DNA of 64,000 bases. It comes from Methanosuratincola petrocarbonis (GTDB lineage Archaea > Thermoproteota > Methanomethylicia > Methanomethylicales > Methanomethylicaceae). A program made the translations under genes and the position numbers. Below, in pieces: positions 9,692 through 18,869 of this stretch. The DNA lies in NCBI GenBank assembly GCA_030522375.1, contig CP130488.1:186001-250000 (forward strand), read 5' to 3'. The notes below the pieces were generated by a model. The model did no database searches and had not been told where the DNA came from. It was given only the letters and a program-made list of their open reading frames with translations. Numbering within the stretch: position 1 is the stretch's first letter; each line of letters opens with the position of its first letter.

Positions 9692-9752
9692 GGCAACCAA
9701 GCTTTTTTTAGGCTTAGCCTCTATAAATCTTTAGAAGTGTCTCAGGTTGGGC

Positions 9753-10421
9753 ATGTCTGATAAGAGGGAGCAGCTGGTTAGGCGACTGATCGAAGAGGGT
9801 GTGCTGAGCCAGCCTGAAGTCATAAAGGCGATGTCGAAGGTGCCCAGGGAGGAATTTGTAGTCCCCGAGCTCCGGGAGCAGGCATACATGGACACCCCGC
9901 TCCCTTCACTTGAAGGGCAGACAATTTCTGCGCCCCACATGGTCGCGATCATGTGCCAGCTGCTCTCACTGAAGCCGGGGCACATAGTGCTTGAAGTCGG
10001 GGCTGGCACAGGCTACCATGCCGCGGTTTGTGCTGAGATCGTTGCCCCGCGGCAGCCTGGCGCCAGAGACGGACATGTATTCGCCATCGAGCGTGTGCGT
10101 TCCTTGGTCGAATTCGCCAGGTCGAACCTTGCGCGCTGCGGGTACTCCGACAGGGTCACTGTGGTCGAAGGGGACGGGACACTGGGATACCCTGATGCTG
10201 CTCCCTATGACGCGATCCTCGTCACCGCCGCCGCCCCTAGGATACCTCCACCGCTTAAGTCGCAGCTCAGGGACGGGGGCAGGATGGTAATCCCAGTCGG
10301 CGATGCATACTCGATCCAGGACCTGATAGTTGTCGAGAGGACCGGCAGCGACTTCAAGGAGTGGACATACGGGGGGTGCGTCTTCGTCCCCCTCTGTGGA
10401 AGGTATGGCTGGAGCCAATGA
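9753..10421 (+). CDS. pcm: Protein-L-isoaspartate O-methyltransferase
   Basis: Repairs age-damaged isoaspartyl residues by SAM-dependent methylation. 222 residues with family hallmarks: EFVVPELREQAYMDTPLP near the N-terminus, ISAPHMVAIMCQLL, the SAM loop LEVGAGTGYHAAV, acidic AIERV and the later VTAAAPRIPPPL motif. ATG at 9753 is chosen over TTG at 9747. It converges on fen, whose stop is two bases away. Confidence 0.95.
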   Translation: MSDKREQLVRRLIEEGVLSQPEVIKAMSKVPREEFVVPELREQAYMDTPLPSLEGQTISAPHMVAIMCQLLSLKPGHIVLEVGAGTGYHAAVCAEIVAPRQPGARDGHVFAIERVRSLVEFARSNLARCGYSDRVTVVEGDGTLGYPDAAPYDAILVTAAAPRIPPPLKSQLRDGGRMVIPVGDAYSIQDLIVVERTGSDFKEWTYGGCVFVPLCGRYGWSQ

Positions 10422-10423
10422 CT

Positions 10424-11458
10424 CTAGAACCATCGCATGAGGTCGGGCTGGCGCCTCTTCTCCTTCCCCCCCTCCACGAGCCTGGCAAGCGCAGCCCTTA
10501 TCCTCTCAGGCGAGAAGTCGAACCCGTCACAGAGGTACGCCACAAGCCCCTCGGTGTCGACCTTGCCCCAAGCCAGGCTGTAGTCGCCCCTCACCGTCGG
10601 TTTCAAGAAGATCTCCCTGATAGCCCTGTAGTCTATGGTTTGATCATCCTCCACCAGCCCGCGCTCCAGCGCCGCCTCCAGAGATCCTGCCTCCTTCAGT
10701 ATCTTCAGCGCCTTCTTGGGGCCTATGCCCTTGAACCCCTCCGGGTTGAAGTCTGTTCCGATGAGTATGCCCAGATCGACCAGCATCTCCCTGGTCAGCC
10801 CATTCTCCCTCAGGACTTCCTCGAGCTCGACCAGCTCGGGCTCGATGCTGACGTAAACGGGCTTGTTGGGTAGCTTCCTCCTCCCGGATATGGTCAGGTT
10901 CCTTACGAGCCTGGGCGCCCCAAAGAGCAATGAATCGTAGTCCTGGCTTGCGACCGCCCATGCATCGCCCTTCATCGCCATGTAGGCTGCCTGAGCCTCC
11001 CCCTCCGATGGTGCCTGCACCCATGGCACGCCCAGGAGATCGAGCAGAGACTTCGACTGCTCGACCATCTCCGACGAGAGCCTCGAGGTGGCCTGCGCGT
11101 GCTTCCTCGCTGCCTTCAGGTCTCCCCTCTCGATTGCCTTCCTGTACTCTTCCCTCGCCTTCTCCTTTGTTTCCACCCTCCGGGAAATCTCTTCCGCCTT
11201 CATCTCCGGCGGCTTGCCGTCAAATGTGTAGACGGGCTTCACACCCGCCTCGAGGAGGTTGATCGTCCTGTAGAAGATGCCGCTCAGGTGGCTGGTGACC
11301 CTGCCCCTCGAGTCCCTCAGCGGGGTCCCGTCCGGCTGCCTGATTATCGCGAGAAACTGGTAAAGCGCATTGTAACCGTCGATGGCGAGTATGCGCCCCC
11401 CAAGCCCCTCAAGGGAGACGGGGGTGTGCCTTACGAGGTCCTTCAAGTTTACGCCCAG
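10424..11458 (-). CDS. fen: Flap endonuclease 1, apparent CTG start
   Basis: Structure-specific nuclease for Okazaki-fragment flaps and repair. The metal ligands are in AIDGYNALYQ, PSEGEAQAAYMA, ASQDYDSLLFG and LIGTDFN. A PIP box (QPDLMRWF) ends the protein and would bind PCNA. Archaeal FEN1 normally begins MGVNL; here the sequence reads CTG-GGC-GTA-AAC-TTG, so that start is reached only with CTG at 11458. No ATG, GTG or TTG lies between it and an in-frame TAG, and a run of seven G sits five bases upstream as a ribosome-binding site. The alternative is TTG at 11446, which would remove the conserved Gly2. The length is 344 residues. It follows a small winged-helix gene on the same strand. Confidence 0.95.
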   Translation of the reverse strand: MGVNLKDLVRHTPVSLEGLGGRILAIDGYNALYQFLAIIRQPDGTPLRDSRGRVTSHLSGIFYRTINLLEAGVKPVYTFDGKPPEMKAEEISRRVETKEKAREEYRKAIERGDLKAARKHAQATSRLSSEMVEQSKSLLDLLGVPWVQAPSEGEAQAAYMAMKGDAWAVASQDYDSLLFGAPRLVRNLTISGRRKLPNKPVYVSIEPELVELEEVLRENGLTREMLVDLGILIGTDFNPEGFKGIGPKKALKILKEAGSLEAALERGLVEDDQTIDYRAIREIFLKPTVRGDYSLAWGKVDTEGLVAYLCDGFDFSPERIRAALARLVEGGKEKRRQPDLMRWF

Positions 11459-11479
11459 GGACTGCCCCCCCGCCGCGCA

Positions 11480-11719
11480 CTATTTTGGCTGAAGGAGAGA
11501 GATCACTCTGCCCTTCTTGATCTGCGACACCGTTATCTTCCCCCTCAGCTCCAGGTTCATCAGTATCTTGTTTATCTCGAGCGCTGAGATGTCCCTCATC
11601 ATTGCCCTGAGCATCTCAACGAGCTCCTCTTCCTTCAGGGTCCCCTGCCTCTTCGCGAGCAGATCCAGCACTATCAGCTCCGGCGACTCGGTTCTCCACC
11701 TTATCCCCTCTTCTGCCAC
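11480..11719 (-). CDS. Small winged-helix-like protein upstream of fen
   Basis: 79 residues from a GTG start with a GGGAGAG ribosome-binding site. Three helices and a beta wing can be traced (SPELIVLDLLAKRQGTLKEE, then EINKILMNLELRGKITV, then GRVISLLQ), the pattern of a small winged helix. No family can be named. The stop is 21 bases before the fen start, so the two probably share a transcript. Confidence 0.7.
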   Translation of the reverse strand: MAEEGIRWRTESPELIVLDLLAKRQGTLKEEELVEMLRAMMRDISALEINKILMNLELRGKITVSQIKKGRVISLLQPK

Positions 11720-11761
11720 TGCACCACTCTCCCTCTCCCCATTCTACTTCTGCCAACGCAA

Positions 11762-13948
11762 TCAGATGAAATTGATGAGCGGCGACTTGCCCCTCAGGGA
11801 CTGCTTGCTCCTCTCCTCCCATGCCTTGTAGTACTTGAGCATCTCCTCGCTTATGGTTGGTCGTATCTTCTCCTTTGCCTTGAGGAAGTGCCTCATCTGG
11901 ACCTCCTTCGCCTCCGGATCCTCCCTCAGCGACATCATCCCTGCCTCCCTGCAAAGCGCCTCAATGTCCGATCCGGCATAGTTCATCGTCATCGCCACCA
12001 GCTTGTCAAGGTCCACGTCCTTCGCCAGCGGCATGTCCTTCGTGTGTATCTTGAAGATCTGCATCCTCGTCTCATTGTCAGGCCCCGGGACGTAGAGCAG
12101 CTTGTCAAACCTCCCGGGACGCAGCAGCGCTGGGTCGATGATGTCGGGCCTGTTTGTGGCGCCTATTATGACGACGTTGAAGAGCCCTACCAGTCCGTCC
12201 ATCTCTGTCAGGAGCTGGCTGATTACCCTCTCAGTGACCATGGAGTCGCTCGAGCCGCCCCCCCTCATGGGCGCGATCGAGTCGATCTCGTCGAAGAAGA
12301 TGACCACGGGGGCTGCCGTCCTCGCCTTCCTGAAGACCTCCCTTATCGCCCGCTCTGACTCGCCGACCCATTTGCTGAAGATCTCGGGACCCTTGACCGT
12401 GATGAAGTTCGCCTCGCTCTCGTTGGCGACAGCCTTCGCGAGGAGCGTCTTCCCGCACCCCGGCGGTCCGTACAGCAGCACCCCCTTCGGGGGCTTTATG
12501 CCAAGTCTCTTGAATCTTTCAGGGTATTTCAGCGGCCACTCGATCGCTTCTATCAGCTCCTGCTTTATCGAGTCGAGCCCTCCTATGTCGCTCCACCTGA
12601 CATTGGGTATTTCGACATAGACCTCCCTGAGCTCGGTCGGCGTGACCTCCCTGAACGCGTTCATGAAGTCCTCCATCGTGATCTCGAGCTTCTCGAGGAA
12701 CTCCTGGGGCACCCTCTCCTGCTGGATGTCTATCTCCGGCAAGTACCTCCTGAGCGCCTTCATCGCGGCCTCCCTTGCGAGCGCTGCCAGATCGGCTCCG
12801 ACGAAGCCATGGGTCAGGCTAGCGAGCCTGTTCAGATCCACGTCCTTCGCCAGCGGCATGTTCCTTGTGTGTATCTGCAGGATCTCGTACCTGCCTTTGA
12901 CGTCCGGAACCCCGATCTCGATCTCCCGGTCGAACCTGCCGGGCCTCCTCAGGGCGGGGTCTATCGCGTTCTGCCTGTTGGTTGCCCCGATCACGATCAC
13001 GTCGCCGCGGGTCTCGAGGCCGTCCAGCAGGGCAAGAAGCTGAGCGACGACCCTCTTCTCGACCTCCCCAGTAACTTCCTCCCTCTTGGGGGCTATCGCG
13101 TCGAGCTCGTCTATGAATATGATGGCGGGCGCGTGCTGCTTCGCCTCATCGAAGAACTCCCTTAGCTTCTGCTCCGACTCGCCGTAGAACTTGCTCATGA
13201 TCTCAGGGCCGTTGATCGCGATGAAGTACGACTCGGTCTCGTTGGCGACAGCCTTCGCGAGGAGCGTCTTCCCGCACCCCGGCGGTCCGTACAGCAGCAC
13301 CCCCTTCGGCGGATCGATCCCGAGCCTCTTGAAAAGCTCCGGGTGCTTCAGGGGCAGCTCCACCATCTCCCTCACCTTCTCGATTGCGTCTTTAAGCCCC
13401 CCGACGTCCTCATACGTGACTCGAGGGACCTTGGCTGCCTCCGCGGGCTTCTCGAGGATTGTCAGTGTGGTCTCCTCGTTCACCATGACTATCCCGGAGG
13501 GCTTGGTCGAGACTACCGCGAACGGGATCGCCTGCCCGAGCACGGGTATCAGGACGTTGTCCCCCTCCACGACTGGTGTGTCGGCGAGCCTCCTCTTCAC
13601 GAAGCTCACGAACCCTGAATCCACGCTTATCGTGAACGAGAGGGGTGCGAGCTTTACGAGGTTGGCAGGCTTGGACTCAGCCTTCCTAACTGTGATCTTC
13701 TCCCCTATCCCGACTCCTGCATTCTTACGGATCAGCCCGTCCATTCTTATGATGTCCATGCCTTGATCCTCGGTGTAGGCGGGCCAGACTATGGCGGCTG
13801 TCTTCCTCTTGCCCTCTATCTCTATCACGTCGCCGACGCTGACGCCTATCTTCTTCATCGCGTCCGCATCGATCCTGACCTTGCCCCTGCCCACGTCCCT
13901 CTGCTTCGATTCGGCAACCCTGAGTACGACCTCTTTAGAATTCTCCAT
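11762..13948 (-). CDS. CDC48/p97 (VAT) AAA+ ATPase
   Basis: 728-residue double-ring unfoldase that feeds substrates to the proteasome. An N-terminal double-psi barrel domain (about residues 1-180) precedes two AAA modules, each with Walker A GPPGCGKTLLAKAVANE, Walker B (FIDELDAIAPKRE and FFDEIDSIAPMRG) and sensor/arginine-finger segments (RRPGRFDRE, LRPGRFDKL). ATG at 13948 is preferred over the upstream GTG because a GGTG site precedes it and the N-domain starts there. The two Walker A regions are nearly identical over about 17 residues at the DNA level too, which could promote recombination. Confidence 0.96.
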   Translation of the reverse strand: MENSKEVVLRVAESKQRDVGRGKVRIDADAMKKIGVSVGDVIEIEGKRKTAAIVWPAYTEDQGMDIIRMDGLIRKNAGVGIGEKITVRKAESKPANLVKLAPLSFTISVDSGFVSFVKRRLADTPVVEGDNVLIPVLGQAIPFAVVSTKPSGIVMVNEETTLTILEKPAEAAKVPRVTYEDVGGLKDAIEKVREMVELPLKHPELFKRLGIDPPKGVLLYGPPGCGKTLLAKAVANETESYFIAINGPEIMSKFYGESEQKLREFFDEAKQHAPAIIFIDELDAIAPKREEVTGEVEKRVVAQLLALLDGLETRGDVIVIGATNRQNAIDPALRRPGRFDREIEIGVPDVKGRYEILQIHTRNMPLAKDVDLNRLASLTHGFVGADLAALAREAAMKALRRYLPEIDIQQERVPQEFLEKLEITMEDFMNAFREVTPTELREVYVEIPNVRWSDIGGLDSIKQELIEAIEWPLKYPERFKRLGIKPPKGVLLYGPPGCGKTLLAKAVANESEANFITVKGPEIFSKWVGESERAIREVFRKARTAAPVVIFFDEIDSIAPMRGGGSSDSMVTERVISQLLTEMDGLVGLFNVVIIGATNRPDIIDPALLRPGRFDKLLYVPGPDNETRMQIFKIHTKDMPLAKDVDLDKLVAMTMNYAGSDIEALCREAGMMSLREDPEAKEVQMRHFLKAKEKIRPTISEEMLKYYKAWEERSKQSLRGKSPLINFI

Positions 13949-14051
13949 ACGATGCACCACTTCTCTTACCAAAACCTGAGTCCGGTGACAGACTGCCTAC
14001 CTATTTAGGCTAGCAACAAATGTTATTAAATCCTTTTTGCAAAAAAAGGCA

Positions 14052-14336
14052 TCAACCGGGCAGCGTCTGGACTATCTCAACGTCCACCTGCCCGACTCCC
14101 TTGACCGCCGCGAAGGCGTCCTCGACAGGCTGTGTGCCGCCTGGGAAGTCCCCGGGCATTATGACGAACACCTTCAGCGCCTTCAGCCCGAATGCTATCT
14201 CCTCCTCTTGGAACTTGTGGACGTACAGGTCTTTCTCGCCCTTTGGGAGCGCAGCCTTCAGATCGTCCTTGAGCTTGTCGAGGCTTATCGAGTCGTCCTC
14301 GGGTAGAATCTTGATCACAGCAAGGAGCTTGGACAT
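14052..14336 (-). CDS. Elongation factor 1-beta (aEF-1B)
   Basis: Nucleotide exchange factor for aEF-1A. 94 residues matching archaeal aEF-1beta: LAVIKILPEDDSISLDKLKDDL, EEEIAFGLKALKVFVIMPGDFPGG and the C-terminal GVGQVDVEIVQ strand. ATG at 14336. It lies 16 bases after the small zinc-ribbon gene, an arrangement often seen in archaea. Confidence 0.95.
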   Translation of the reverse strand: MSKLLAVIKILPEDDSISLDKLKDDLKAALPKGEKDLYVHKFQEEEIAFGLKALKVFVIMPGDFPGGTQPVEDAFAAVKGVGQVDVEIVQTLPG

Positions 14337-14352
14337 GATCAACCAGCCCTCC

Positions 14353-14529
14353 TCATGGTCCCTGGAAGCCGCACTTCGGGCACTTGTAGTTGTTCACCAA
14401 GTCCCTGCACCTCCTGCACCTCCAGAAGACTACCTCGCCGCAGTTCGGGCAAGGCAGCCTGACCCCCTTCTGGTCCGGGAGTATGGGCTCTTTGCAGGAA
14501 ACACAGGTCGGCAACTCGAGCTCGCTCAT
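14353..14529 (-). CDS. Small double zinc-ribbon protein
   Basis: 58 residues, starting MSELELPTCVSC and ending CPKCGFQGP. Four CxxC knuckles (CVSC, CPNC, CRRC, CPKC) can form two zinc fingers, matching the small archaeal zinc-ribbon family found upstream of aEF-1beta. An RNA- or ribosome-related role is likely from that context but is not shown. ATG at 14529; co-directional with aEF-1beta. Confidence 0.9.
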   Translation of the reverse strand: MSELELPTCVSCKEPILPDQKGVRLPCPNCGEVVFWRCRRCRDLVNNYKCPKCGFQGP

Positions 14530-14610
14530 TGATCTTCACCAAAGTAAGATGACAAAGAAGTCCGCTCATATATAAAGTATTGCCAAAACGCAACACCCTG
14601 CAGCACTGGG

Positions 14611-15708
14611 TCAGAAGATTGCCCTCAGCGCCGCGGGCACGAGCCTGAAGAAGATCCTCGACTTTGCCAGCCTCCAGAGCGCCTTCCCCTGCAGGTCCAT
14701 GTCGTGCTGGACGGCCCCCCTCAGCGCCCCGCCCGAGTGGAGGACTTCAAGAACGCTCTCGACCTCGCCCGCCCCCATCCTGTCGTAAACCGATCTCGCC
14801 AGCCCCATCAGCGCGAAATCCAGCCCGTAGGACCTCTTCCAGGCCTTCCCGAAAGAACCGAGCCCACCTTCCCCTGACAGGAATCGGTAGGCCGCCCTCG
14901 CCGCAAGCCTCGCAGTGAGGCAGCCGAGCACGACGCCGCCTCCGGTCGTCGGCTTCACAAAACCCCCTGCGTCCCCGATTGCAACCGCATTCCCCCTATG
15001 CGCCACCTTGAGCGGCCCCCCGGTTACCACCTTCCCGAAAATTGGCGCAGACCTCCTAGCGCCCGAGAGCCTCCTCCAAGGACCGAATTTCTCGAGCAGC
15101 ATCTCAAGCGACCTCAGCGGCACCACCCCGCGGGCAGCGAGGCCCACCCTCACCCCGCCCCTCCTGGGCACAGCCCATGCGAAGAATCCGGGCGCAAAGC
15201 TGCCCAGGTAGATCTCCACGAGATCGTCGTCGAAGTCTTGGGTCTCCAGGTCCAGCTGCGCCGCCGGTATCGACTCCGGGACTCCTAGTCCAAGCCTCTT
15301 CGAAACCCTTCCGGCTGTGCCCTCCGCATTGATCAGGACCCTGAACCTTTCGTCCCCACTGAACCGCGAGCCGAGGGTGACTGTGACACCGCTCGCCTCT
15401 GCCCTCCGGAGGAGCTCCCTCTCGAACGCGGGCCTGTCTATCACCGCAGCCTTCGCCTCATCCCCCTTGACCGTGTATGCCTTCCCTGACGGCGAATAGA
15501 CCCTGAACCCCTTGATCTCCCTTATTATCGGCGCCTCTCTCCCAAGGATCTCCCGCAGCCCCCTCAGGCTGACGAGCCCAGCACAGTGCTCCGGGATGCC
15601 GACCTCGGCGTGCTCCTCAAGGACCTCTGCCTCCAAGCCGAGCCTTGCAGCCTCGATTGCAGCGGATAGCCCTGCGGGCCCGCCCCCCACAATTAGAAGA
15701 TCCCTCAA
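14611..15708 (-). CDS. Geranylgeranyl reductase family FAD protein
   Basis: Flavoprotein of 365 residues that hydrogenates the isoprenoid chains of archaeal membrane lipids or related prenyl groups. It has an N-terminal FAD dinucleotide site LLIVGGGPAGLSAAIEA, the PEHCAGLVS active-site segment, and the second FAD motif AIGDAGGFVKPTTGGGV. The start is TTG at 15708 with a GAGGGT site upstream; no ATG is available. It is divergent from pth2. Confidence 0.92.
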   Translation of the reverse strand: MRDLLIVGGGPAGLSAAIEAARLGLEAEVLEEHAEVGIPEHCAGLVSLRGLREILGREAPIIREIKGFRVYSPSGKAYTVKGDEAKAAVIDRPAFERELLRRAEASGVTVTLGSRFSGDERFRVLINAEGTAGRVSKRLGLGVPESIPAAQLDLETQDFDDDLVEIYLGSFAPGFFAWAVPRRGGVRVGLAARGVVPLRSLEMLLEKFGPWRRLSGARRSAPIFGKVVTGGPLKVAHRGNAVAIGDAGGFVKPTTGGGVVLGCLTARLAARAAYRFLSGEGGLGSFGKAWKRSYGLDFALMGLARSVYDRMGAGEVESVLEVLHSGGALRGAVQHDMDLQGKALWRLAKSRIFFRLVPAALRAIF

Positions 15709-15765
15709 CTCTTACCCTCGATATCCTTTTTACACTCCGGCATTTTAAAAAATCCGTGCGTCTGT

Positions 15766-16125
15766 ATGAGCTTCCAGTACAAGCAGGCTATCGTGGTGCG
15801 CCAGGATCTGAAGATGAGCAAGGGGAAGACCGCTGCCCAGGTGGCGCACGCCTCGGTCTCGTCGTACCTCAGCGCCGAGAGGGCTAGGCCCAGTTGGGCT
15901 GAGGCTTGGCTAGAGGAGGGGCAGAAGAAGGTCGTGCTGAAGGCGCCGTCCCTCGGCGCCGTCCTCGAACTCAAGGAGAGGGCTGACAGGGAGCGGATCC
16001 CGAGCGCTCTGATCCAAGACGCAGGCCTCACCGAGCTCGAGCCCGGGACTGTTACGTGCCTCGGCATAGGGCCAGCGCCCTCCGAGGAGATCGACCGCAT
16101 AACCGGGAAGCTGAAGCTGCTCTGA
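15766..16125 (+). CDS. pth2: Peptidyl-tRNA hydrolase 2
   Basis: Releases tRNA from prematurely dropped peptidyl-tRNA. 119 residues with the Pth2 signature: KQAIVVRQDLKMSKGKTAAQVAHAS at the N-terminus and IQDAGLTELEPGTVTCLGIGPA at the C-terminus. ATG at 15766. Ten bases separate it from truD, so the two form an operon. Confidence 0.97.
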   Translation: MSFQYKQAIVVRQDLKMSKGKTAAQVAHASVSSYLSAERARPSWAEAWLEEGQKKVVLKAPSLGAVLELKERADRERIPSALIQDAGLTELEPGTVTCLGIGPAPSEEIDRITGKLKLL

Positions 16126-16135
16126 GGATCGAAAG

Positions 16136-17449
16136 ATGAAGCTATCCAAGACAAGGTCCCGCCTAGAGTCCGACCTCGGCATGCTCTACTACTCCACCGA
16201 TGCCCCGCCGATCGGAGGGAGGCTCAGGCAGATTCCCGACGACTTCATCGTCGAAGAGATCTCCCCAGAGGGGCTTATCGTCAACAGGGACCTGGAACGG
16301 CTCGACCGCGGCGAGGGCAGGTTCTCGCTCGCGGTGCTCGAGAAGCGGTCCAGAGACCTCATCCCGCTCGTCTCGATGCTTGAGCGGAGGTTGGGGGCGC
16401 AGATAGGGTATGCCGGGATAAAGGACAGGAACGCCGTGACCTCCCAGCTCATCTCAGTCGGGCTGCCATTCGGCTCCTGGATTCCGCCCGAGGACATCGA
16501 CGGCGTGAGCATCAGGATCATCGGACCAGCAAGATGGCAGGTTAGGCCCGGGGATCTTCTGGGGAACCGCTTCACTCTCACCATCCGGGCGCTCGAAGCC
16601 CCTCCCGACGGGTCAGCGCTGGACCCTGGGTGGGTGCCCAATTACTTCGGGCACCAGAGGTTCGGAGTCACGAGACCGAACACTCACAGGGTCGGGAAGC
16701 TCCTGCTCAAGGGCGACTTCGAGGGCGCCGTCAGGGAGTTCCTCGCCTCGCCCTACCCGGGTGAGCCTGAGGATGCGTTCCTGGCAAGGAAAGAGCTGAG
16801 GGACAGCTGGGACCTGCGGAGGGCAGAGTCGTCGTTCCCGAGGTCCTTCGGCCTCGAAAGGGCGGTCATCAGGAGGCTCCTGGAACGACCGGGAGACTAC
16901 AAGGGCGCAATTTCGGTTCTTCCTGGCGACCTGAGGAGGCTCTTCGTGAATGCATACCAGTCTTACCTCTTCAACCTGGCTCTCTCTCGGAGGCTGGAGG
17001 AGGCGGGCCCATTCGTCGTTTCTGAGGGCGACCTCGTCTCACCCCTTGACCGGGCGAACCTGCCCTCAAGGCCGATCAGGTGCGACTGCACGAACCTCGC
17101 GAGGCTGCGATCATGGGTTGCGTCGAAGAAGGCTGTCGTGATGGTGCACATCCCCGGATACAAGACAAGACTGAGCGGCATCGACGCAGGCATCTACATG
17201 GAAATATTCTCGAAGGAGGGCATCTCACAAGCCGACTTCGCGGGGATCATCGAATCCAATTTCGAGGGGACGATGCGCCCTGCGGTCTTTTGGCCTGTCA
17301 GCTTCGAGCCTGGCCAGCCCCAGGGGGACGAGCTCAACCCCGGCTACTTCAAGCTCTCTATGCGCATGGCCCTCCCCAAGGGGTGCTTCGCCACTGTCGT
17401 GCTGAGGGAGATAATGAAGCCTGAGGACCCTGCAGCCTCCGGCTTCTGA
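16136..17449 (+). CDS. truD: tRNA pseudouridine synthase D (TruD)
   Basis: Makes pseudouridine 13 in tRNA. 437 residues; the catalytic Asp is in GYAGIKDRNAVTSQ near residue 96. Other TruD marks are the N-terminal DFIVEEISPEG, the NYFGHQRFG motif and the VNAYQSYLFN segment before the insertion domain. It follows pth2 and converges with aspS. Confidence 0.96.
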   Translation: MKLSKTRSRLESDLGMLYYSTDAPPIGGRLRQIPDDFIVEEISPEGLIVNRDLERLDRGEGRFSLAVLEKRSRDLIPLVSMLERRLGAQIGYAGIKDRNAVTSQLISVGLPFGSWIPPEDIDGVSIRIIGPARWQVRPGDLLGNRFTLTIRALEAPPDGSALDPGWVPNYFGHQRFGVTRPNTHRVGKLLLKGDFEGAVREFLASPYPGEPEDAFLARKELRDSWDLRRAESSFPRSFGLERAVIRRLLERPGDYKGAISVLPGDLRRLFVNAYQSYLFNLALSRRLEEAGPFVVSEGDLVSPLDRANLPSRPIRCDCTNLARLRSWVASKKAVVMVHIPGYKTRLSGIDAGIYMEIFSKEGISQADFAGIIESNFEGTMRPAVFWPVSFEPGQPQGDELNPGYFKLSMRMALPKGCFATVVLREIMKPEDPAASGF

Positions 17450-17488
17450 TCCTGGTCCGCAACCCTCCGCGTGCAAGCCAAACCCGGA

Positions 17489-18808
17489 TCACGGCAACAG
17501 CCTCTCTGGGGTCCTCGGGAAGAGTGCAGCCTCCTGCACATTCTGCAGATCCAGCAGCTGCATCGTGAGCCGCTCTATCCCGATGTTGAATCCGCCGTGC
17601 GGCGGCGCGCCGTACCTGAAGAACTCGGTGAACCACTTGAGCCCGACCGCGCTCATGCCCTTCTCCTTTATCTGCCCGACTATCCTCTCGTACCTGTGCT
17701 CCCTCTGCCCCCCGGAGCTCAGCTCCAGTCCCTTGCAGACAAGGTCGACGCTCCTTGCCCAGGTCGGATCCTCGTCCACCCTCATCACATAGAAGGGCTT
17801 GACCCTGAACGGGAAGCGGTTGACGAAGAAGAAGTCCGACCCGTGCTTCTCCTTGACGTGCCTCGCTAGTATGGTCTCCGACTCCCTGTCGTAGTCCTCC
17901 CCGTAGGGTACCTTCTTCCCGTACTCCTCGAGTATGGCGTACACATCAGGGAACCTGATCTCTGGGAACGGCGCATGGGGGACGCTGATCTCCTTCCCCA
18001 GAGCCTCGAGCTCCTCCCCGCACTCGCTAACGACCTTCGCGACGCCGCTCCTGACGAGCCCCTCCTCCACCCTCATGACGTCGTACTCGTCCTTGATGAA
18101 GCCGAGCTCGACCGCGCACCCCCTGTGCTCGCACAGGTGCCTCGGCGTGTGGCTCAGCTCGGCCCTCCAGCTCGGCCCCAGGTCGTAAATGCGATCCATC
18201 CCCGAGATCACCGCAAGCTGCCTGTGGAGCTGCGGGTCCTGCCTCAGGAAGGCGCTCTTGTTGAAGTAGACGACGGGGAAGACCTCCGCACCGCTCTCGG
18301 ATGCCGCCCCCATCAGGCACGGAGTGAAAACCTGCTGGAAGCCCTCCTTCCATAGGTACTCCTGCATCCCCTCGAGGAGCTTTGACTGCACCCTGAAGAC
18401 CGCCGCGACCTCTGGGCGGCGCAGATCCAGGACCCTGTGGTCTAGCCTGGTGTCCAGGTTCGACTCGATGTTCCCAGACACAGAGACCGGGACCGGCTCG
18501 AGCGTCTTGGAGATGACCTCGATCCTGGATGGGACGATCTCCCTGCCCCCGGGGGCTATCTTGGTCGCCTTGACCGCCCCTGTGATCGCGACGACGTCCT
18601 CTTCCCTCAGCTTCTCCGCCAGTGAGATCATGCTCTCGTCCACTCCCCCCTTCTTGATCGTGACTTGGAGCACGCCCGTCCGGTCCCTGAGCACTATGAA
18701 CTTGAGCTTCCCGAGATCCCTGATCTTGTGCACCCACCCTGCAACGGTGACCTCTTTCCCTTCATCCTCGGGCTTGACCTGGGCTGTGTAATGAGTCCTT
18801 ATCGACAT
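17489..18808 (-). CDS. aspS: Aspartyl-tRNA synthetase, archaeal type, probably non-discriminating
   Basis: Class IIb synthetase of 439 residues: an OB-fold anticodon domain (about 1-110) and a catalytic core with FNIGIERLTM as motif 3. In the anticodon loop, the position that is Trp in discriminating enzymes is His27 (GWVHKIRD), and the later Lys position is Pro86 (KIAPGG); the spacing of 59 residues matches. His and Pro are the non-discriminating state, so it likely also makes Asp-tRNA-Asn for amidation by GatCAB. ATG at 18808 is preferred over the codon three positions upstream. Confidence 0.94.
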   Translation of the reverse strand: MSIRTHYTAQVKPEDEGKEVTVAGWVHKIRDLGKLKFIVLRDRTGVLQVTIKKGGVDESMISLAEKLREEDVVAITGAVKATKIAPGGREIVPSRIEVISKTLEPVPVSVSGNIESNLDTRLDHRVLDLRRPEVAAVFRVQSKLLEGMQEYLWKEGFQQVFTPCLMGAASESGAEVFPVVYFNKSAFLRQDPQLHRQLAVISGMDRIYDLGPSWRAELSHTPRHLCEHRGCAVELGFIKDEYDVMRVEEGLVRSGVAKVVSECGEELEALGKEISVPHAPFPEIRFPDVYAILEEYGKKVPYGEDYDRESETILARHVKEKHGSDFFFVNRFPFRVKPFYVMRVDEDPTWARSVDLVCKGLELSSGGQREHRYERIVGQIKEKGMSAVGLKWFTEFFRYGAPPHGGFNIGIERLTMQLLDLQNVQEAALFPRTPERLLP

Positions 18809-18869
18809 GGGTCGCACCTCGCCTCAAAACGATTTGGACTGGCGGTGTAAAAAGCTTGTTGCCGCCCGA

